DNA of 64,000 bases from Rattus norvegicus (GCF_036323735.1 NC_086037.1:63112502-63176501); one strand, 5' to 3'. Positions 1-11,399 are shown, numbered from the stretch's first letter. Translations and numbers: made by a program. The notes: generated from the sequence alone by a model not told the origin.

Positions 1-975
1 TGTATATGGTAAATAAGGCAGAGGCCTCTGTGTTGTGAGAGGAATCATATACAATGATTAAGTCAGGAAGACTTAATGCAGGAACAAGGGCTGCAACAGT
101 ACCTGATTCCTAGGCTGCAGAAAGCCTGCTAGATCCAGACGACAGACCCCAAAGGCAGCTGTATCAACTTCCCCATGGAGGGGCTGTGCAAGAATAGCAT
201 ATGTGGAAGCCTGGTCTGAGTACCATCATTAGACACTTTGATCTTGGCACCACAGGGCCCTGATGGGAAGGGTATGCACAGGCTGCTACCAAGGTGGGTC
301 GCTTCCTGTTCGGACTCATTCAGTTGAAAGGCACAATGTAACCATTGATGGCAGTTTGATCAGGCAGGTCTGAATAGTGCTTCCTGGCTTCTACCTAATG
401 ACTAGGGAACCTTTGACCTTGGTGGGTGGCTCCTTAAATTTCGATTTCAACATCTTAGAGAGTCCATATATTTACTGTGATGTGTGTATCACAGTCCTGC
501 ACAGAGCATGGGTTGAGTGTCGGCCCCTCCCAGGCACTTTGGTGATGGGGTGGGGTGGTCGTCAGTGTGGTCCTTGGACCAGTGGTGAGGGAGCACCGGG
601 CAGAGGGGTCTACACTGCAACTCTGGAGGTCTTGGAGTTGTAAGAGTGTTTGTTGCCAGAGTCCAAACTTCCTAGCTTGACTTTAAGGCCCTCGCAGTGA
701 TGGGTTATTGATTTTTCCTTCCTGCCATTAATGTTGGTTCCTTGAAAATAGTGGTTGGGGTTTTTTAACGTCAGGAAGGGGTGCAGCCCGGGAGACTGCT
801 GCTGTGCACAGTTGCTATTTTCTTGGGTTTTAAGGAGGGCGATCCAGGCAGACTGCAAATGTACTGCCCACACAGGAGGGACCTTTCCTTGGGAGCACTG
901 ATGCTAAACATAAAGTCACTTAAAATGTATTTTTAGTTAGACTCACAACATCGCCATGTGATGAAAAAATAAAGC
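1..975. other. unassigned non-coding stretch
   Basis: I recognise no repeat family or gene in this stretch. It has ordinary mixed composition with no long simple repeat. The open frames on both strands are under 90 codons and overlap one another, as expected by chance. An old LTR too diverged to name is possible. Confidence 0.4.
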
Positions 976-977
976 GG

Positions 978-1190
978 ACTGGGGGTGTGGTTCAATTGGT
1001 GGAGTGTTTTCCTATATGTGTAGCGTCCCTAGTTTGATCCCCAGGACAGCATGGAGCTAAGTGTGATGCACCCTTGAGATCCCAACACGCCAAAGGAGGA
1101 GGAAGGAGGACCAGAAGTTCAAGGCTATTGTCAGCTACACAGCAAGTTTGAGGTTAGCCTGGGCTCAAAGAACAATGCTTTGTCTGGTTC
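978..1190 (+). mobile_element. B4 SINE (ID-like head plus B1-like body)
   Basis: The left part resembles an ID/tRNA-derived head: a degenerate A-box area near 990 and a GTTTGATCCCC-like B box near 1033. The right part, from about 1090, carries B1-type sequence (AAGGCTATTGTCAGCTACACAG, then AGCCTGGGCTC). This head-to-tail ID plus B1 order defines the rodent B4 family. The copy is diverged, so it is old. Confidence 0.7.
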
Positions 1191-1197
1191 AGAAGCC

Positions 1198-1345
1198 ATG
1201 GTGGCAAGGTGGTTCAGCAGGTAGAGACACTTACTAACCTGAGATGGATCCCCAGAGCTCACAGGTGGTAGAAGGACACAGTCAGCACGCAGACTTGGTC
1301 TCTGATGTCCACATGTGTGCCATAGCACACACACTTTCTGCAGTA
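1198..1345 (+). mobile_element. B2/B3-superfamily SINE
   Basis: It starts with a diverged tRNA-derived head (GGTGGTTCAGCAGGTAG), then the GATCCCCAGAGCTCACAGGTGGTAGAAGGA segment and a CA-rich end. This is the B2/B3-related arrangement in sense orientation. Divergence is high and the exact subfamily is not resolved. Confidence 0.6.
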
Positions 1346-1448
1346 ACAATGGCTATAACTCAGAACACATGAGTCTCTCCCCCAAGTCACTGTGGTGATG
1401 GGTTGGTTTGTACAGTGTTTGCACAAATGCCCATTTGCTGGTATTTGT

Positions 1449-1449
<1 letters not shown>

Positions 1450-1481
<32 letters not shown>
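1450..1481. repeat. (TG)n microsatellite
   Basis: About 16 uninterrupted TG units. It lies only 33 bases upstream of a long CA tract on the same strand, so the two tracts are complementary arms. Confidence 0.97.
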
Positions 1482-1482
<1 letters not shown>

Positions 1483-1513
1483 GTATTTGTTTGTTACTTA
1501 CATTCTTCTTTTA

Positions 1514-1514
<1 letters not shown>

Positions 1515-1563
<49 letters not shown>
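1515..1563. repeat. (CA)n microsatellite
   Basis: About 24 uninterrupted CA units, facing the TG tract at 1450-1481. Together they could pair as an imperfect inverted repeat. Confidence 0.97.
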
Positions 1564-1566
<3 letters not shown>

Positions 1567-1644
1567 TCTTGTCAAATAATGCCTATACTCCTCTAAGTTT
1601 TTTTTAACTTTTAATGGGGTGTAGCTCCTTATCACTTCATTCTT

Positions 1645-1796
1645 TCTTTTAATATTTATTTATTTTATGTAGAGTACACTGTAGCTGTCTCATACACACC
1701 AGAAGAGGACATCAGACCCCAGTACAGATGGTTGTGAGTCACCATGTGGTGGCTGGAAATTGAACTTAGGACCTTGCTCTTAACTGCTCCAGCCCA
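1645..1796 (-). mobile_element. B2 SINE
   Basis: Read on the minus strand it has the B2 body. On the plus strand I see the AT-rich tail (TATTTATTTATTTTATG), ACACCAGAAGAGGACATCAGA, GGTTGTGAGTCACCATGTGG and GAACTTAGGACC. The 5' head is shortened: the segment that normally precedes CCAGCCC on this strand is partly deleted. Confidence 0.85.
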
Positions 1797-1799
1797 AGT

Positions 1800-2280
1800 T
1801 TTTATTATTATAAACACTATCTCAGTGGTTGCATTGGCCATATTTGAGGCCAGATCTACATAATAAACTCATTGTAGGGGATACCAGGAATCTGTGGGTG
1901 CTTGTAGCTCTGCCAGTTACTAGCAAGAGCTGGTTCAGAGGTCATACCCTTCACCCTGCCCACACAGGGGGAGGTCTCTCTTTCTTGGTCTTCTGTGCAA
2001 TGTTGTGCCGACTTTGGATCAAACAGATGACAACCAAATCTCATTTTTGTTTGGGTTTGCGTTTCTTTGTGTTGAGTGCGCTGGTGCCGGGCTCTCATTA
2101 AACTGCCTACTCATTAAGCAATTATTATATTGTTGCACTGGTTACTTTCAGAGATGCGCCTGCCCAGTTAGGCGGAAGGGTTTGTGCTGAGTCTCTGCCA
2201 AGACAACCCAAAGAGGGGAAAGGCTGGAAAAGGCCGGTTGCTCTATTTCAGTTCCATAACCTAATTAATTGGCTGGTTCA
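1800..2280. other. unassigned non-coding stretch
   Basis: Nothing recognisable. The short overlapping open frames on both strands have no supporting signal. Confidence 0.4.
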
Positions 2281-2363
2281 GTGAGAAGGGCTAATCTGGA
2301 TCCTTCCGATGCAGACTGTATGATCTCTCTCTCTCTCTCTCCATTTAGGCCAGAGCAGGAGAC

Positions 2364-2455
2364 AGGATTTTTGGAAGGGCCAAGTAGTAAACACTTCAGA
2401 CTTTGTGGGCTGAATGGTCCTGCCAAAGGCTTATCTCTGCCCAGGCAGAGTAAAG
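2364..2455 (+). mobile_element. ancient hAT-like DNA transposon fragment
   Basis: The segment GGAAGGGCCAAGTAGTAA followed by ACTTTGTGGGCTGAATGG matches the interior of an old mammalian medium-reiterated family of non-autonomous hAT type (GGGCCAGATAGTAAATATTTTAGGC core). Both ends are missing. Another fragment of the same family lies near 63,180 in the opposite orientation. A short CT tract (2324-2341) lies just upstream. Confidence 0.5.
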
Positions 2456-2759
2456 TGTAAGTGTGGGTGGATTTACATCTCACACAGACCTGTGGATCAA
2501 AATGGCAGGGAACAACCTTTGGCCCAAGACCCTTGGCTTTAAAAGCTCCACTCTGCTCTGCCTGTGCCTACGTAGTAGATCAGGGTCAAGGCTGAATATC
2601 ATTCCTATCACAGCTGGTTTTGAATGTAAACACTGGCAGTGAACAGCTGCATTTGGGGAGGCAACCATTCGAGTGGCTGCTCTGAACACTTTACCCAGGT
2701 ACCTCATTGGGTTCTCACAGGAAATGAATCAAGAGGTAACTTTGCAATTCCATCTTCAA

Positions 2760-2875
2760 CATGACAAGGTCTTAGCATGTAGCCCTGGCTGGTATGGTAC
2801 TCAGCATGTAGCCCAGACTACGGTCAAACTCACAGGAATCCGCTTCAACCTCTTAAACGCTAGGTCGCCATGGTT
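2760..2875 (-). mobile_element. B1 SINE, diverged
   Basis: The plus strand carries AGCATGTAGCCCTGGCTGG, GTAGCCCAGACTACGGTC and AAACTCACAGGAATCCGC, which are antisense B1 landmarks. The normal antisense end (CTGGGATTAAAGGC) is degraded. Confidence 0.65.
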
Positions 2876-2954
2876 GGCTTCATTCATCTAGCTTCTACAT
2901 GAGGTAGCTGTGCTGAGCATGTCTTTGTGGTTCTTAATAGTTCTTCCTGGCAGT

Positions 2955-3105
2955 CTGGGGGAGAGCTCAGCGGGTAAAGTGCCACAAACGTGAGGACCTT
3001 TCAGCCCCAAGGAAAAGGGTGTGTAGACTCAGAGGGGCTTGCTCAAAGGCCAGTCAAACTGAATGCCAACTCTAGGTTCAATGAGGGAGTTTAGTCTCCA
3101 CAAAT
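2955..3105 (+). mobile_element. B4 SINE
   Basis: An ID-like head (GAGAGCTCAGCGGGTAAAGTG, GAGGACCTTTCAG) is followed by the B4 body with GGGGCTTGCTCAAAGGCCAG and CTAGGTTCAATGAGGGAG. It is diverged and lies just upstream of a B3. Confidence 0.65.
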
Positions 3106-3114
3106 AAGGGGCAG

Positions 3115-3257
3115 GGGTGCTGGGGAGATGGATCAGTGCTGAAGATAGCATTCTCCTCTTGCAGTTGGCCCTATTTCAATTTCCAGCGTGCATATTAGGC
3201 AAGCTGCAATTGCTTGTGACTTCAGATCAAAGGAAATCTGATGCCTTTGGCCTACAT

Positions 3258-3262
<5 letters not shown>
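3115..3262 (+). mobile_element. B3/B2-superfamily SINE with CA/GA tail
   Basis: The head GTGCTGGGGAGATGGATCAG is typical of B2/B3 SINEs. The body is diverged and ends in AATCTGATGCCTTTGGCCTAC, the sense form of the B3 3' region. The long CA and GA tracts start exactly where the A-rich tail would be, consistent with expansion from the SINE tail. Confidence 0.65.
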
Positions 3263-3346
<84 letters not shown>

Positions 3347-3357
3347 AGAGAGAAAGA
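3260..3357. repeat. compound (CA)n-(GA)n-G10 microsatellite
   Basis: CA units run from 3260 to 3314 and GA units to about 3336, then ten Gs (3337-3346) and further GA. It forms the tail of the SINE just upstream. Confidence 0.97.
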
Positions 3358-3379
3358 TCTCAGTGGGTGTTTATTTTGC

Positions 3380-4340
3380 TGACTGGAAGCCACACTCTAA
3401 TTTATAGGAAAAAAAGCAATAATGGTTCTTTAATCCATTTCTGCCCATTCTTGGATTTAAAAGATCAATGCTATCGTTTCATTCTGCGTCCCTTCTCCTC
3501 CTCGTCGTCTTCAGGCTCTGACCCATTCAGGATGGTTAGGAACTCAACCCCAGGCACTCAATGAAGCATCACTTTTCCTCTCTAAGAAGTCTCGAAGCCT
3601 TGGATTCAAGAAGCAAACTCCGTCTCAGAGGCAATGCCCGATGCAGTTGCTGCAGGTGGCTGGAGTGCAGCCTGGCTCTGCCTGAAATGCCAGCACTACT
3701 CTTTTTCTCCCTCACTTCAGTACTTCAGTGTCTTACCCTCACAAGTGCTAAATTGCCCCATAAACAAAATACATCTGGTGTTTGACTCATGGAAAATATT
3801 TCTCTACGGTTGAAAAGAAGTGTGTGGATAGTCTGACTCCATTAATTTCCACTGGAGTGACTCCGGACCATCTGTCGCAGGCTCTGTTGTGGGGGGAGGG
3901 GCGGGCCTGGGACACCAGGCAGTCAGCTTGGCAAGTCTATGCAGCATTGGCTTCATGGAGCTGTGGGTGGGTGCCCATGTCATCTGGGTACCTGATAGAT
4001 GGGGGAGTGCCTTTTCAGCTTGCTCTGATCACTCTATAGGTCTCTGAGGCCCCTGGACACTCCAGAGTTCTCTAGACCTGGGAGAAAGAGCCCAACACCC
4101 CAGGTGCCTTGGTCTTCATGACCTGGCGCTGGCATTTTGACTGAGATGACAATGATGCAATGCCAGGATTCCTGGGATGTCTGCATGGTCCAAGGCCATG
4201 GCTACCTCTTGAGCCCTTTGAGGACGTCTGTGCTAATTGTAGGGAATGGGTTAGAGTTTTTCAGGGAGTGAGGTTTCTGTCTGGAACATCTAGGGCCTGA
4301 CTATTGGGGTAAACAAAGTCCTGAGACAGTCACATAGATA
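3380..4340. other. unassigned non-coding stretch
   Basis: Mostly unique sequence of mixed composition. I see no recognisable repeat or exon. Open frames are under 110 codons and lack any recognisable motif. Confidence 0.4.
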
Positions 4341-4344
4341 AGCT

Positions 4345-4575
4345 CAGGCACAGAGGGCTTGAGTGGTGGACTAGGCTTTGAAGGAACAGACTCTAGTTTA
4401 AGCATGACCTCTCCTTGCTGTAGCTATGTGTCCTCTGCCAAGTTATTAACTTCCCTGACCTCTGCACTGTAACCTTAACACTGGGGCTATTTTTAGCCAA
4501 TATGACAGTGTTCTGTTTGCATATTATCATTTGAATAGTGCCTGGGGTATAGCAGATGTGAAAGAACAGGGATGA
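4345..4575 (+). mobile_element. MIR SINE
   Basis: Sense MIR landmarks occur in order: GAGTGGTGGACTAGG near 4360, the core region CTGTAGCTATGTGTCCTCTG at about 4420, CCAAGTTATTAACTTCCCTGACC, and the GTGCCTGGGGTATAGCAG end near 4540. It is a near-complete ancient mammalian copy. Confidence 0.75.
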
Positions 4576-4827
4576 TTACCATGGCTAGATATTGTAAACG
4601 TCGAGTTCCAATATGGCCTCATGATGACTGCTATTGTGAAGATGTTTTGTAAAATCTTCTGCCTTTGGGTGAAGGTGGAGCCTTGAATAGATTGGATTCT
4701 GGGTCAAGCAAGAAGCAAATTTATCTGGGTGGTTCTGACAAGATCAGGTGAGCCCTTTAGTGGGATCCTTCCCAACACCAGACGTTAGGTTAGTCTGTCA
4801 GGGGAGGGGCTGTGCACAAAGATGGGT

Positions 4828-5026
4828 GGTGTTCTTGCTTCCTTCCCGCTGTGACAAAACCTTCTGGCTAAAGGGGTTTGTTTAGTTGATAATTCCAGCT
4901 TATACACCATTGTGGGGAAGTCAAGGTAGGAACTTAAAATGTCATGTCCATGGTCAAGAACAGGGACAGAAAAACCTTGTGCACCCTTGTTTATTCTCAG
5001 CTGACTTTCTCCTTTACTTTTCTCCT
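4828..5026 (-). mobile_element. MaLR-type LTR, left part
   Basis: GCTGTGACAAAACCTTCTGG followed by GTTTAGTTGATAATTCCAGC and CATTGTGGGGAAGTCAAGG is the reverse complement of the 3' part of a rodent/mammalian MaLR LTR (ending ...TTTTGTCACAGC). It continues beyond a SINE insertion at 5363-5518. Confidence 0.6.
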
Positions 5027-5102
5027 TAGTCTTACTTTTATTAGATTCAAGTTTCACACATGCACACAAACATACACACATGCACATACACACACACAAA
5101 CA

Positions 5103-5201
<99 letters not shown>

Positions 5202-5362
5202 GAATGCAGGTACATATGGAGGCCAGAGGCATCAGATCTCCCTGTAGCTGGAAGGAGTTATAGATGGTTATGAGCCACTTGACATGGGTATTGGGAACCA
5301 AACACAGGTCCCTTGCAAGAGCAGAAAGCACTCTCAATTGCTGAGCAATTCCTCCAGCCTCC
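5027..5362 (-). mobile_element. B3 SINE with CA/TA tail, inserted in a MaLR LTR
   Basis: The plus strand shows GAGGCCAGAGGCATCAGATC, GGTTATGAGCCACTTGACATG, GGGTATTGGGAACCAAACAC, GCAAGAGCAGAAAGCACTC and GAGCAATTCCTCCAGCC, an antisense B3. Its tail has become a CA tract joined to a TA tract. TCTCCTTTACTTTTCT on the left and TCTCCTTTCTTATTCT on the right look like a decayed target-site duplication. Confidence 0.75.
5106..5193. repeat. (CA)n-(TA)n compound microsatellite
   Basis: CA units run from 5106 to 5148 and TA units from 5149 to 5193. It sits within the tail of the antisense B3. Confidence 0.97.
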
Positions 5363-5518
5363 AGCCTCCTCTCCTTTCTTATTCTGTTTAGAACCATGAC
5401 CTAGGGATGGTGCTGCCCACAGTGGTCTTGATCTTCCTTTAACAACTAACAATTGAGACAGTCCCCCACAGACATGCCCATAGATTGTGTCAAGTTGACA
5501 GTTAATACTAGCGAGCAC
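5363..5518 (-). mobile_element. MaLR-type LTR, right part
   Basis: GGGATGGTGCTGCCCACAG, CAATTGAGACAGTCCCCCAC, AGACATGCCCATAGATTG and GTCAAGTTGACAGTTAATA are the reverse complement of the 5' part of an MT/MLT-type MaLR LTR. It is collinear with the part at 4828-5026, so the two are one LTR interrupted by the B3. Confidence 0.65.
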
Positions 5519-5519
5519 A

Positions 5520-6230
5520 GATAAAATGCCTTGAGACAGAACAAGGGCTAGGAATAGTCAGTGTTCAGTCTACATTGGGTACCACAAGGCTCAGCATCCT
5601 TCTATGACCAGACACAAGCCAAGCTCCAATGAGGGGAGAGACAAGAGAAGAGCAGGGCTCAGGCAATATTGAATGGGGTGTTTAGGCAAGAGGATGTTTC
5701 CACTGACATAAGTACTGACCTTCAACATATCATTATCTGGTACTACGAGGTAGCTTCAGACAGTTCAGAAGCTAAGGTCATTACTGTCATCTGAGATTTC
5801 AGTGCTCTTGTGTGTGATGCCCAGAAAATGTTATCTGCTTCCAATGAGGAGTTTATGCCTAGAGCAAGATGGGATATAGAAGGAGATTGAATGAGCCTCA
5901 CCTGCTAAGCGTGAGTCATTCATCCCTGAAAATGTCCTAAGCCATGCTCAGTCTCAGGGGAGATTAGGTGAGGCAGTGGAGAAGGGATAGGACGGGGCAT
6001 GAACTTCCAACACTACATAGGTGGATTGAGGATGCTCAGCACCCCGGCAGATTCTGAGGAGCCATCTCGTGGCAGCTGGTACGTTAGTCTGTAGACTGAC
6101 TGGGTAGATGCCTTCAGGGTCAGCAGGGTAGGGAGTTCTGAAGCTCTTCCCGGACTTTGGGCTGGCCTAGAGAGAAACTTGGAGGCCCATACGATGGAAG
6201 AAAAGTGTAGGCTGATGGTCTACAGAGAAG
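5520..6230. other. unassigned non-coding stretch
   Basis: No repeat family or gene recognised. Confidence 0.4.
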
Positions 6231-6234
6231 CTGG

Positions 6235-6335
6235 TAAGATCTAAGCTCTGGCATTTCCCAGCTTTCTGACATGGAAAGTTGTTGGTTTCTCTGAGCCTCT
6301 GTTTCTCATTCTGGAAAATGGGGCCTTGTCATCCC
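6235..6335 (+). mobile_element. MIR SINE fragment
   Basis: CTCTGGCATTTCCCAGCTTTC, GTTTCTCTGAGCCTCTGTTTC and TCATTCTGGAAAATGGGG are the sense MIR core (CCTCAGTTTCCTCATCTGTAAAATGGGG type). Confidence 0.75.
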
Positions 6336-6339
6336 CATA

Positions 6340-7450
6340 GAAAGGTGGAGATGAGATAGACAGAGAGCTACACAGGGCAGGCACCTCAGCCTGCCCCATG
6401 AAGGATGCTTCCTTGGTTGCTTCAGCATTCTCCCCCTTGCCTCCTTTCTGTCTGTGGAAGCAGAAGCTTCCAATGGCAAGAACAGAAGAGACACAACGTG
6501 AGTGACAGATAAGAAAGAAGCTAGATTATGGGACCCAAAACCAATGTCCCAGGAGGCCTGGCTAGTGGACCAGGTCAGGCTCACATTCCTTTGTACCTTC
6601 TCAGGCAGGGTTCTCTTCTCCATAGAGCACATCATAGTCACCACCAGGACCATTTCTGCATTCATCCACAGCTCCTGATTAGACTCATGAATATTCAAAT
6701 GCTCATCTCCCCTTATTTGCCTGCCCATTAGCATTCCGTCTCGAGGCTTATTTTGCAGGTTTTCTCCCATTGCACATTTGTTCTGTGATTCACGCTTTAT
6801 CGTCCGATGTGACCAGCTTTGAGATGGTCCCCCAGCCTTTCTCAGTTTTGAAAAAGACTAGGTCGTCTCCTCTCTGCCTCAGCTGCCAGCTTCCCCCCTT
6901 GGTCTTTCTGCTCCTGAAGATGGGGTGGGGGAGGTGTGGGGGATGGCAGAACAGCCTACAGAGTGACACACTGGGGACTCTTTCCTCCGTTTTTAAAAAT
7001 TCATATCGATAATAATAATCCAGCCCATATGTCTGTCACTTCCCATTCTACAAAGAGACTTCATGGCGTCCTGTTTTACAGGCTGCCTTTCTGCAGACAC
7101 AAAATGCTGGCATTCTTTTCTGAATGGGGGCAAGTCTCTTTCCCTTCTGAATATTTAACAATAAGACCTCAACAAAACAGAATCCGTGTTAAAGCCCAGC
7201 TGCACAGCCTCTCTCCCAATGGTACCGCATAGAAAGATCGCTGTCTTCCTCTTTCTGTGCGTGAGCTGGACCTAGTCTCAAAGTCTGTTTGAGGAATAAG
7301 CATGCGTGAGTTTATGCGGGTGCTCTAAGGAGTCACCGCAGACTTGGTGGTTTGAGCAGTAGACTTACTTCGTTACAGTGAATTGGGTTTTCTGTACTAG
7401 AGGAGGGCAGGATTGTATTCCTTTTACAGGTGCTGGGGGAAATCTGTTTC
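6340..7450. other. unassigned non-coding stretch
   Basis: No repeat family recognised. A 154-codon open frame on the minus strand (6306-6770) overlaps the MIR edge, has a low-complexity start and no recognisable domain. I treat it as chance. Confidence 0.4.
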
Positions 7451-7454
7451 CTTG

Positions 7455-7760
7455 TCTTTCTCAACCTTTATTTGTATGTGTATGTCACACATGTGAATGG
7501 TATGCATTCCTGTACGTGTTTATACATGAGTACCTGCGATTGTACATGCATGTATGCATGAGTTCATATGTGGGGGGTGGGGCTGTGAATATGTAGGGTA
7601 GGCATTTGTGTATGTGAGTATGCATGGGTGCATGTGTGAGTGTGTGTGTTTGGGAGCATGGCTTGCATGCATGTGGTGAGTGTGTGGTATGTATGTGTAT
7701 ATGTGTATGCATGGATACATGCATGTGTAGGTGTATATGTATGTATAGGGATATATAGGA
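7455..7760. repeat. TG-rich imperfect simple repeat
   Basis: A degenerate tract of TGTATG, TGCATG and TGTG motifs about 300 bases long. The minus-strand frames rich in His, Thr and Ile seen here are by-products of it. It may be the remnant of a B-family SINE tail. Confidence 0.85.
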
Positions 7761-7764
7761 AAGA

Positions 7765-9255
7765 GATTGATATCGGGTATTTTTCTAGATTGTTCTCTAC
7801 ACTTATATCTCTCACTTGAATGTAGGATTCACTGGTTTGCATAGTCTAGCAGCCTGCTTTATCTGGGGACCTCCTCTTTTACCTTCTAACATTGATATTA
7901 CAGTGGTCACCATGCTTGCTTGGCATTTGTGTGGCTTCTGGGATTCCAGACTCCAGTCCCCATATTTACACAGTGAACACTTTAGCCACCAACCACTTCT
8001 CATAAAGGTGTCCCAGAGACCTATCTTCCATTTTTAAAGCAAGAAATGTAGTAACCCCCTCTCTCTTCCTCTCACCCCTGTGACCACTCTCACATCTCCT
8101 TTTCCCTAGTTTCTCTGTCTCCCTCATAAGGATGCTGAGATCATGTTGGGGCCACACCCAGAAAATCTTAGCTACTCATCGAGTTGCATGACTTTTCCCA
8201 AGGATATATAAAGAAATGTCTATTCCTCCCACACAGACAGGGCCTGACAGACCAGAGAGAGGCTCCCATCCAAGTCCAGCTTGGGGAAGAAGTATATTTA
8301 TTGAGGTTATTTTCAAGCACATGAGTGACTCAAAGGCTGCTAAGACATCTGAAGAGCCCCACCCACAGCATGGATGGTTCATGAACCCTGTATCACCGAA
8401 GCCCCCTGGACAGCTAATGAGAAGCTCCGCCACCAAGGACTGTCACCTTCTGATCAACTTCCTCCCTTCTAGGTAACTTTGGGAGGGGAAGGAATCCTCT
8501 GAAGATTTTGGAGGTCTCATGAGCCCCATACAATATTTGAAATCAGAGTCCTTGCTTTACTTGAAAGGGAAGTTTTACTGACCGTATCTCCTGAGGTTTC
8601 CCGAGGATCAACATCACAGCTGTCCTAATTCAAGATCGCAGCGCTTGCACATACACAGCACTTCCTGCCCATGTCAAGATCCTTTGAGTCCCTCATATGC
8701 TGACTTCCTACAGTGGAATCTCTGAAACACCAGCCAGGTAGCTGTGGGTTCATCTTGTACCTACAGCTCTTCTGGATCAGTAAGAGAACCCATTGCTTGG
8801 TAGTAAGGCCCATTAGCTACTCCAGTATAGACTCTTCTGTCTTCCCCTCTATTGAGAGAACTCCTTCCCACAGGCACTGTGAGCTTCTCAACTGCAGGGT
8901 GGTGGCAGTGTCCCCTGTGGTACATGGAGGGCTTGTAGAGGAAGGCTTAGAGCACGCACCCAGCTTCCTAGCCAGATCCCTGTAAGCCCAAAGCATCATC
9001 TAGCAAAACAATGCACAGTTTGGTTCTCACCATCATTTCTGAATTAGAAATTGGTACCAGTCCAAGCTGGGGCACCAAAAGTTCAGTAAGAACCCACACA
9101 GTTGTACAGCATGGTTCAGGAACTCCAGGTTGGCTCTCTCCTTCCTCTGTGTGGATCCCAGAAATCAGACATGGGCTGTCCGGTTTGGCAGAAGGCATCT
9201 GTGCCTGCTGGGTCATCTCACATGAACTCTCATACCAGGCAGGACTAGATTCATA
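7765..9255. other. unassigned non-coding stretch
   Basis: No repeat or gene recognised over about 1.5 kb. Composition is balanced, and open frames occur on both strands at lengths expected by chance. Confidence 0.4.
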
Positions 9256-9259
9256 TTAA

Positions 9260-9425
9260 ACTCTGAAGGTTTGTGACTTGGCGCATGCTCCGTGACCTCT
9301 TTGAGCCTCAACTGCTCCATCTGCGAAATGGAGATGCAGTGCCCCTTTGTGGCGCCACAATTTCCTGGGAAGCATTCCATGAAATCAGACCTTCAAAGGG
9401 CTTAGCGGAGGGCTCAGAACCCTTG
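9260..9425 (+). mobile_element. MIR SINE
   Basis: TGACCTCTTTGAGCCTCAAC, TGCTCCATCTGCGAAATGGAG and the downstream AAAGGGCTTAGCGGAGGGCTC are in the order of a sense MIR (core, then the GCGCTTAGAACAGTGCCTGG-type end). Confidence 0.7.
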
Positions 9426-9594
9426 GTCTTAGCTCCTTTGTCATTGTTACTGTTCTTGTTACCGCTTTTCCATGCATTTTCCACGCTCGTGAGAAATTGC
9501 TATAATTATAGACATTGCTGGGCAAGGACACCAATGTCCTGGACATTGGTCCAACAGTGGCAGTTCGTAAGACTCCTTGAGCTTAGGAACATCT

Positions 9595-9765
9595 GTATCT
9601 ACTGAGCATGTCCCATGCTCCACGCAAAATGCCTTACCCACATGTACATTTGGTTCTCAAACTAAGCGGAGAGGTGGGTGTGGCTGTCATCTCATTTAAA
9701 CGTAAAGAAATGGAGGCTGGGGGAAGAGATTTTCCGAAGTCATTACTGATGTAAAGGGTGAAATT
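9595..9765 (-). mobile_element. MIR-type SINE, diverged
   Basis: GCCTTACCCACATGTACATTTG, GTCATCTCATTTAAACGTAAAG, AAATGGAGGCTGGGGGAAG and TCCGAAGTCATTACTGATG follow the antisense MIR order (lower the count, clean-up of totals, AAACTGAGGC, then GTCACACAGC-like). Highly diverged. Confidence 0.5.
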
Positions 9766-9769
9766 TGCA

Positions 9770-11395
9770 GCTCCCGGAAGCCTGCCATTGCCTACACTCC
9801 AAATACCATTCCCTCGTGCTGTGTGAGTTAGCCCTTGGTAGACAGATCCAACAGGCTGAACTATGGCACACACTTCTGATAGCCAATGTACCTTGGAGCT
9901 GGAGACCTGGGGGCAGGGGACTTGAGAATCCTGTGCCAGTCAAAGCTTGTTAGACTGTCACTGTCACAGGATGGACTGTGTTCCCCCTAGGATAAGAGCA
10001 GGGACTCTTCCTAACAGCTTCCTAAAGCGTTTTCCTCGCAGACCATACACTTCCTGTGTAAGTAGGCATTTACACTGAAGCTGATATTAAGGCTAAAGCA
10101 TGGGGAATGACAGAGGGAGTTTTCTTAAGAACCGAAAACGTGCAATTTCCAAAGATCTGGCCGGAGCACAAATAGGTGTTGACTTCAGTTCTCCTGGGAA
10201 CTGCTGCCATGCATACCAACAGGGCCCCCTGGCTTCTCTGAGACTGCCCAAGCTTTGCAAAGGGTGTTGTTTGTCAATAGGAGGGTCCACATGGAGGCTC
10301 ACGGAAATCTTGAATAATGTATACTATCCACATGTTAAGGTTGATTAAAATCCAAAGTGTGCCATCCAGGTGAGACAAAAGGCTCTTAAGTTCTATGCTA
10401 TTGAAAGTCAATGATCTTCAAGGACTTTTGGCCTCATGCTGTTAAGACAGTGAATGCCAGAACCATCAGCAATGTGGGGAAACCAGCATGCATATAATAA
10501 CTCCTGAGGACAGTGCCCACCAACCTATATTATACAATGGGAATATTGCATCAGACGGTGAATCCTCATGTAGCCAGGAACACAAAAACATGAATAATTG
10601 AGCTGTTTTCCTTTTTACCAACTAAGAGGGACGGGGAAAGAAGAGACGCTAGCTGCTACGGTTTTGATGACTGTGCTCTGTGCCTTGTGATTGGCACATG
10701 ATGGATTGTCAAGTTATCTGTTGTCATCAGGGAAGTGTTAGCCCCTATCTAGTCATTGTGAAACTGACCTGTGAACTTGGGTTTCTGAGAGGGCCATTTT
10801 GAGGGTGTAGCAAGCAGGGTTGAGATTTCTCATTAGGGACTCAGCTACAGGGAGGCCTGGCAAAGACTCATGTCAGGGTTTCCAGACTATGGGAAGGGAA
10901 GCTACAAGTACAGAGTGTCTCTCTTACATCTGCTTGGCATTGTATTTTAGAAGCAGATAACTGGTCTGTTTTGTTCAAAGGTTCATAGATTAAGAGACAT
11001 GCTGTCTCCAATTGGACCTCACTTGCCTTTGATTTACTTGATTTTACGTGACATTGTAGACTTGGGTTAATGTTCTTTAGGTAAATATCTTAGATGGATG
11101 TAAGGCAGACAGGAGGGGACAGGAGCTATAGAACCAAGTGTTAAAGATTAGCTTGTTGCCTTCTAATCAATTTGCTCACTGCCCTCTTAGTCCCATGATG
11201 GAATGTAATATCACAGACACAGTCTTAAAAGATGGGAATCAAGATGAAAACATTAATGGCCATGATCCAATGGAACTGTCTTCCTTATCGGTGGGCAAAA
11301 TTGAATCTCGATCTGTGAACATGGAGGGATAGTAAACAAAGGTGGATTGATGCGCTCATCAGACACAGATGGCCAGCAATCCAAGAAGATAGAAA
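9770..11395. other. unassigned non-coding stretch
   Basis: About 1.6 kb without a recognisable repeat or exon. The stretch 10,350-11,330 is AT-richer than its surroundings. Confidence 0.4.
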
Positions 11396-11399
11396 AGGA

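Noticed and set aside
6306..6770. 154-codon minus-strand frame as a gene
   Set aside because: It overlaps an MIR fragment, has no recognised motif, and no flanking splice or promoter evidence is visible.
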